Source: JAWXUC01 sp044432975 (lineage in GTDB: Bacteria; Pseudomonadota; Alphaproteobacteria; RF32; CAG-239). Taken from it: 63,663 nt of DNA. Positions 59,319 to 63,663 of this stretch are shown in pieces (positions within the stretch are counted from its first letter, which is position 1; each line of letters begins with the position of its first letter). The notes under the pieces are model-generated. The model ran no database searches and was not told where the DNA came from. It saw only the letters and a program-made list of their open reading frames with translations. The stretch spans positions 1 through 63,663 of the forward strand of contig JAWXUC010000009.1 in NCBI GenBank assembly GCA_044432975.1, given 5' to 3'. The position numbers and the translations under genes were made by a program.

Positions 59319-60407
59319 TTATTCCTCCACCACAAAAAGTTTTCCATTTTTTATCTCTTTAACAATAGCCTCAGAGATTACAACACCATCAGAATTAACA
59401 CTAAGCCTTCCAACAGCCCCTTCATAATTTTTAACATTTAATAACATCTCAACAAGCTCATCAGATGTTGGAAGCCTATTGTTATTTTTATAAAAATCAT
59501 TATAAGACAACATCAATAACTTTGCAACATCATAAGCGTATGCAATAGAAAAATAGTTTGAAGACCCTGTCCTCTCCTTTAATTCTCTCAATAAAGAAAC
59601 ACTTCCGTCTGGAACCGTAACAAACCGAAACCCATTTAAGCTAGACAAATCTTTAATAGACACATAAGAATCTATCGCAAACAAAGGTTTTTCAACATTT
59701 TGCAAAAAGAAACTTTTCAAAAATAAATCTACACTAGGCGATAAAGCTCCAATGTACCAAGCATCTAAATTTTTATTTTTCATTTTTTCAACGGTTAAAA
59801 CAAAATCTTTGTTGTTAATGTCAAAATTTTCACGAACCACTTCAATACCTTGTTCTTTTAACTTGTTTTCTAACAAGTTTGCAGTCTGCTGCATAGAGCT
59901 TTGATAACTAACAAACATTCCCATGCTTTTAATATTTCCAATGCTTTTTATTTCTTCCATTAATTTATTTACCAAAGATTCAGAAGGTGTCCAGTGAGTA
60001 AAATTATATTTTCCTTCTGCTGCCTTAAGCTCATTAGTAATTCCAAAATTCACAATTTCTGCAAGTTGAGCAATTGGAGCCGTAACATTTGTCGCTGCAG
60101 AAGACCATGAAATTAAAGAATCAATCTTATTAACATTTATAAGTTTGCTTGCCACAACCGCAGCTTTTTTAGATTCATAACCATAATCTTCAAAAATAAG
60201 CTTAAAATCTATAGGTCCATCACCAATATCATCTTTTGCAATCTCTATCGCCGCCTTAACATTATTACCCATTTCAGCATAATTACCTGTTAAAGATGTA
60301 ATCACCCCAATTTTCACAACAGGCTTATTAGATTCAATATTATCTTTTTTCCCATCACAAGCTGTTAAAGATAATACAACTATTAATCCTAACAAATATT
60401 TATTCAT
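59319..60407 (-). CDS. LivJ-like substrate-binding lipoprotein, paralogue 3
   Basis: The 362-residue protein has a normal short lipoprotein signal (MNKYLLGLIVVLSLTAC) with AAAGGGTGAATA upstream. VKIGVITSLTGNYAEMGNNVKAA and LSVNSDGVVISEAIVKEIKNGK define the fold. No repeat insertion. Cotranscribed with its neighbours. Confidence 0.84.
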   Translation of the reverse strand: MNKYLLGLIVVLSLTACDGKKDNIESNKPVVKIGVITSLTGNYAEMGNNVKAAIEIAKDDIGDGPIDFKLIFEDYGYESKKAAVVASKLINVNKIDSLISWSSAATNVTAPIAQLAEIVNFGITNELKAAEGKYNFTHWTPSESLVNKLMEEIKSIGNIKSMGMFVSYQSSMQQTANLLENKLKEQGIEVVRENFDINNKDFVLTVEKMKNKNLDAWYIGALSPSVDLFLKSFFLQNVEKPLFAIDSYVSIKDLSSLNGFRFVTVPDGSVSLLRELKERTGSSNYFSIAYAYDVAKLLMLSYNDFYKNNNRLPTSDELVEMLLNVKNYEGAVGRLSVNSDGVVISEAIVKEIKNGKLFVVEE

Positions 60408-60420
60408 TATTCACCCTTTA

Positions 60421-61479
60421 TCAAATTTCCATTAAACCAACTGGAATAAAAATATTTCCACTACCATCTGTTTCCATATCACCAAAAACGCCTTTTATTT
60501 CAGATTTGTTTTTTATATAAGCAGAAACATCTTCTGTGTTTGGAACAGCAGTCCCGTTGCCAATATTTTCAAAAGCATCAACTAAAATCTTTATCTCTAC
60601 ATATCCAATCCCTGAACCATACATATAATTATAATCATTAAACTTAGTTATGTATTTATTTATAAACGCTTCATTAGGAAACACAATTGTAGGATATGTA
60701 GAACCTTTTAGTAACTCATAATTATCAACATTAAGCCCTAAATCAAAACCCGTAAATTTTATATTATTTCCCAAAACCTGTTTTAATTGTCTTACAATAA
60801 TATCAAGCTCAGGAGAAAATGCATTAATCACAAATGTAGAAGAAACGCAATCCATCAATTTTGCAATATCAATAAGAAAATCTTTCTGCCCAAAATTAAA
60901 TCTGATTTCCTTACAAACATTAATATTGCTACCAGATAATTCTTCCTTAAGAACATCACTCCCCGCCAAAAAGCCACTCTGATTAACCGTAAACAAAACT
61001 ACATTACTTGCCCTTTGAGATTGCAACAAACTCTTCATTAACTGAGCTTGAGAGTAAATATTAGAATATATATTAAAACTATATTCATAATTAATAAATT
61101 GAGGAAACCACGATGATCCAAAATGAATAACTTTATTTTGAGATGCTAATGGAGCAACAATATTAGCAGTAGGATCAAAAACCGTAATAATAGCATTAAC
61201 TTTATCAACATGAAGAAGCTTTTTTGCTATAGCTTGAGTCGATTTATTTGTGTTAGTATTATCTTCAACAATAAACTTATAATTATATTTCGTTTTCTCT
61301 GATATATCATCAAACGCAAGCTCAATCCCATTTTTAACCCCATGCCCCCAAATAGCACTATCCCCACTCAAAGGAAGAATAGCCCCAACTTTAATGGTTT
61401 GCTTCCCGTTATTAAACTCATCTTTTTTGCAAGAAGCCAATGACAATATAACCATTAAAAATAATACACACTTATTCAT
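60421..61479 (-). CDS. LivJ-like substrate-binding lipoprotein, paralogue 4
   Basis: The 352-residue protein has a lipoprotein signal (MNKCVLFLMVILSLASC) and IKVGAILPLSGDSAIWGHGVKNG, with FGDMETDGSGNIFIPVGLMEI at the end. GAGGTTTTGCA precedes the ATG, which overlaps the stop of the truncated ORF upstream. Normal signal without repeat. Confidence 0.84.
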   Translation of the reverse strand: MNKCVLFLMVILSLASCKKDEFNNGKQTIKVGAILPLSGDSAIWGHGVKNGIELAFDDISEKTKYNYKFIVEDNTNTNKSTQAIAKKLLHVDKVNAIITVFDPTANIVAPLASQNKVIHFGSSWFPQFINYEYSFNIYSNIYSQAQLMKSLLQSQRASNVVLFTVNQSGFLAGSDVLKEELSGSNINVCKEIRFNFGQKDFLIDIAKLMDCVSSTFVINAFSPELDIIVRQLKQVLGNNIKFTGFDLGLNVDNYELLKGSTYPTIVFPNEAFINKYITKFNDYNYMYGSGIGYVEIKILVDAFENIGNGTAVPNTEDVSAYIKNKSEIKGVFGDMETDGSGNIFIPVGLMEI

Positions 61480-61664
61480 TGCAAAACCTCATATTTAGCA
61501 TTAACAACATCTTCTTTCTTCCCATCACAAGCAGTTAAAAAGAAAATAAAAGAAACCCCAAACAAAACTGTCATTGCGAGCGAAGCGCAGCAATACAGTC
61601 TAACAAACTGGCAAACTTTATAAAAAAAACAAGCTTTCATTTTATATTTTATAATTTTTTTCAT
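61476..61664 (-). pseudogene. truncated LivJ-like lipoprotein (signal region only)
   Basis: GGAGAAATAAG precedes an ATG at 61664. The 62-residue frame encodes a repeat-containing signal region (QFVRLYCCASLAMT), the lipoprotein signal VLFGVSFIFFLTAC and DGKKEDVVNAKYEVLQ, then stops exactly on the ribosome site and ATG of paralogue 4. The match to the first 60 residues of paralogue 5 points to a deletion that removed the binding domain. Confidence 0.7.
61570..61620. repeat. GCGAGCGAAGCGCGGCAAT repeat inside the truncated gene
   Basis: GTCATTGCGAGCGAAGCGCA followed by GCAATACAGTCTAACAAACTGGCAAA. Confidence 0.75.
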
Positions 61665-61665
61665 C

Positions 61666-62859
61666 TTATTTCTCCAGTAAAAAAGGCTCTGCATTCTTCA
61701 TTATATATAAATCTGGCTTAGAACGAATAACCCCTTCACTATCTATTGTGACTTGTCCCATTGCACCATTCCATTCTTTTATGTTTTGTAATGTTTTAAC
61801 AACATCTTCATTATTCGGAATTAAAAACCCTTCTCTTAAAGAAGTGTTCTCATAAGCATATATAAGCAAATCTAAATTATCATAACTATTTGCAGCACAA
61901 TTTTCTAAAGTACCCTTATACTTATCTTCATATCTATTTCTAAAATCCTGAGTACCACCAGCTGCTTGAATATACCACAAATCATTAGCCAAAGCCCAAT
62001 ACTCTTTAGGCATAAAAGGAAAAACATCTATCCCTGCTAAATTGTTTTTTTTAGTTATCTCTCTATGTTGTTTTATAAAATTAACTGTTCCTGGCTGTTC
62101 TATTGCTGTTATATAATAATCTGGTTGTAGTTTTTCTAATTTTGCAATAGACAACCTAAAATCAACTGTTCCTTTATGATACCTTTCTATAGCCAACACT
62201 TTAATCCCTGCCTTTTCTAAAGCTTCCTTAAAGAAGATAGACTGTGCAACACCTACCGCATGTGTATCTGCGGTATAAACAACCGTTTTCACCCCTTCTT
62301 TTTTCAATTTATTAATTAAAACATCTGTCATTTCTTCATATTGCGTATAATTATTTAAAACAAACTTAGGATCCGCCATATCATTTAAAGCAGCACAAGC
62401 AAGCATTACTTTTTGTCTTTCATCAGCATGAGAAGTATAAATTTTTCCTGTTTGCCCCCAAAAAACCAATAACGCATTAACATTATCTAGATTAAGAAAC
62501 TTATTAGAAACATTAACAGCCCCTCTAGACAAAAGTCCGTCATCCTCAAAAATCAATTCATATTTATATTTTGTATCTTTATCTTCCCATTTTTCAAAAG
62601 CCATTGTAACAGCGTTCTTTACAGATTTTCCAATATGATCATAATCCCCTGTTAATGGAAGCCCCATCCCAATTTTCACCACAGGCTTACCATTAACAAC
62701 ATCATCTTTCTTCCCATCACAAGCAGTTAAAGAGAAAATAAAAGAAACCCCAAGCAAAACAGCTGTCATTGCGAGCGAAGCGCGGCAACCCAGTCTAACA
62801 AAACGGCAAACTTTGTTAATAAAAGAAGACTTAATTTTATGTTTTATAAATTTCATCAT
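61666..62859 (-). CDS. LivJ-like substrate-binding lipoprotein, paralogue 5, with repeat-derived signal region
   Basis: First gene of the array; AAAGGAATTGTT precedes the ATG. In the 397-residue protein, residues about 18-31 (CRFVRLGCRASLAM) come from the repeat at 62765-62814, followed by the lipoprotein signal VLLGVSFIFSLTAC. The mature part starts VKIGMGLPLTGDYDHIGKSVKNA and is close to paralogue 2 (shared YVFNNYTQY/FVLNNYTQYEE, LLIWAYENT/LLIYAYENT). Confidence 0.84.
   Translation of the reverse strand: MMKFIKHKIKSSFINKVCRFVRLGCRASLAMTAVLLGVSFIFSLTACDGKKDDVVNGKPVVKIGMGLPLTGDYDHIGKSVKNAVTMAFEKWEDKDTKYKYELIFEDDGLLSRGAVNVSNKFLNLDNVNALLVFWGQTGKIYTSHADERQKVMLACAALNDMADPKFVLNNYTQYEEMTDVLINKLKKEGVKTVVYTADTHAVGVAQSIFFKEALEKAGIKVLAIERYHKGTVDFRLSIAKLEKLQPDYYITAIEQPGTVNFIKQHREITKKNNLAGIDVFPFMPKEYWALANDLWYIQAAGGTQDFRNRYEDKYKGTLENCAANSYDNLDLLIYAYENTSLREGFLIPNNEDVVKTLQNIKEWNGAMGQVTIDSEGVIRSKPDLYIMKNAEPFLLEK
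62765..62814. repeat. GCGAGCGAAGCGCGGCAAT repeat inside paralogue 5
   Basis: GTCATTGCGAGCGAAGCGCG followed by GCAACCCAGTCTAACAAAACGGCAAA. Confidence 0.75.
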
Positions 62860-63001
62860 AACAATTCCTTTAATTAATAAAAAGATTATAACTTAAGAGA
62901 TTAATAATCAATAAAAATAAATAATAATATAAAAGAGTATGGGAATATCCCTAAACCATTTCACAAAAATATTTTTCCTAAAGCTGTAGCTAATCTGAAT
63001 T

Positions 63002-63091
63002 TAAATGATTATGTTTTGCATAAAAAAAAGTAGGGGAGAACTGCGTTCTCCCGACAATAAATATCTTTTTTCATTACCTTAGGGCAATGAT
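63002..63091. repeat. composite dispersed repeat, copy 2
   Basis: AAATGATTATGTTTTGCA, then GTAGGGGAGAA/TTCTCCC, then TTAGGGCAATGA, in the same order as 131-230. Confidence 0.65.
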
Positions 63092-63230
63092 GACGAACAC
63101 TGTTCGCCCTACAAATCAGCTATAAGTACAATCAATTAATTTGTGATTAACTATATAAATAGCAATGTCTTTATCCTTCGCCATTTATAAATAACCTATT
63201 GTAGGAGCTATCATTAATCACCCATATAAC

Positions 63231-63268
63231 AAAAAATCCCTATGTATCATTAGATGCATAGGGATTTT
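63231..63268 (-). terminator. intrinsic terminator of the rRNA operon
   Basis: AATCCCTATG/CATAGGGATT hairpin followed on the minus strand by TTTTTT; it lies 40 nt after 5S rRNA. Confidence 0.85.
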
Positions 63269-63307
63269 ACAACATTTAAGAATGGTTATTATAAAACAGT
63301 TTAGAAG

Positions 63308-63422
63308 ATCTGGCGACGACTTACTCTCCCGTGCCTTAAGACAAAGTACCATCAGCGCAAAGAGGTTTAACGTCCGAGTTCGGAAAGGGATCGGGTGGGA
63401 CACTCTTGCCATAGCCACCAGA
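63308..63422 (-). rRNA. rrf: 5S ribosomal RNA
   Basis: Minus strand sequence begins TCTGGTGGCTATGGCAAGAG, continues with CCGAACTCGGACGTTAAACC (loops B/C), GATGGTACTTTG and ends GTCGTCGCCAGA, pairing with the 5' end. Length about 115 nt. End positions are accurate to a few bases. Confidence 0.96.
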
Positions 63423-63589
63423 TCATCAAAACTGTTATAATGTAAAATAATATAATTAAATTCACCAAATTAGTATTGATAAATTTTGATTAAATATTAG
63501 ATTTTTCAATCCTGCGGTGTACAACAAAAGGGTACATAAAGAATTAAAAAAGCTAATAGGTAATTAAAATTCACTAATTAATTATATGA

Positions 63590-63663
63590 AAAAATCAAGC
63601 CGATCATGCTATTAGTACAAGTTAGCTAAACACATTACTGCGCTTACACACCTTGCCTATCAA
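63590..63663 (-). rRNA. rrl: 23S ribosomal RNA, 3' end
   Basis: Minus strand reads GGTGTGTAAGCGCAGTAATG, then GAGCTAAC-like TTAGCTAACTTGTACTAATA and CGATCGGCTTGA-like ATGATCGGCTTGA, the conserved 3' end of 23S rRNA. The gene runs off the right edge. A spacer of about 165 nt separates it from 5S; no tRNA is seen in it. Confidence 0.93.

Larger units (their letters stand above)
62860..63307. other. gene-free stretch between the lipoprotein array and 5S rRNA
   Basis: It holds the AT-rich leader of the array, the composite repeat at 63002-63091, a reversed GTAGGG-type palindrome (ACGAACACTGTTCGCCCTAC, 63094-63113), and the rRNA terminator at 63231-63268. I see no supported ORF. Confidence 0.6.

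Noticed and set aside
63218..63418. 66-residue minus-strand ORF
   Set aside because: It lies across the 5S rRNA gene and its terminator; the sequence is explained by rRNA.

Overview
The window is AT-rich DNA from a Gram-negative bacterium, most likely a host-associated alphaproteobacterium. Supporting signs are an RpoH with the conserved RpoH box, the lptC-lptA-lptB-rpoN order, hslV-hslU, hflK-hflC next to a small J-domain gene, rsmI-yraN, lipoproteins with lipoboxes, an RND pump and a porin. The many short dispersed palindromes, some read inside coding sequence, recall Rickettsiales. The species cannot be named from sequence alone. The right edge is an rRNA operon (23S 3' end, 5S) on the minus strand; the left edge is the tail of an IS630-type transposase.

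Layout. 0-5.5 kb: IS remnant, a membrane HEXXH protein, small proteins, and a glutamate-decarboxylase acid-resistance locus (gadC, a structured RNA with an overlapping terminator, a 79-residue ORF, gadB). 5.5-14 kb: a MITE-like inverted repeat, a nucleotidyltransferase-fold protein, a DEDDh exonuclease, a small secreted protein and a three-gene RND efflux operon. 14-23 kb: a 33-codon gene, tRNA-Ser(GGA), a 146-nt rod-shaped RNA or leader, a Lon-like protease, engB, a TPR protein, radA, a U32 (TrhP-like) protein. 22.7-25.5 kb: three paralogous single-pass membrane proteins, a repeat-rich island and a secreted Cys-rich protein. 25.5-42.9 kb: rsmI/yraN, LpoA-like lipoprotein, J-domain protein, hflK, hflC, efp, a degenerate IMPase-fold protein, an OmpA-like protein, ferredoxin, rpoH, rpsU, an M23 peptidase, porin, rsmB, uncharacterised genes, rpe, a PhoB-like regulator and a DUF212 protein. 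42.9-54.2 kb: a minus-strand run comM - 1157-residue repeat protein - hslV - hslU - kdsD - lptC - lptA - lptB - rpoN. 54-57 kb: a C26 amidotransferase/S66 carboxypeptidase pair and two genes lacking Shine-Dalgarno sequences. 57-62.9 kb: five tandem LivJ-like lipoproteins plus a truncated sixth, with no permease or ATPase. 63.3 kb on: rRNA.

Strongest leads: (1) an undescribed-looking structured RNA between gadC and gadB whose basal helix and intrinsic terminator are mutually exclusive; (2) a 1157-residue exported protein with tandem repeats, a thrice-used CGPIFKR motif and a trypsin-like domain that has lost its catalytic triad, encoded directly upstream of hslVU; (3) families of palindromic repeats that covary, supply stop codons, or are translated inside signal peptides and C-terminal tails; (4) a set of genes with good sigma-70 promoters but no Shine-Dalgarno.

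All assignments come from reading motifs by eye; no database search was run. Start codons were moved from the longest ORF where a Shine-Dalgarno, promoter position or gene overlap favoured another start, and this is stated in each entry.
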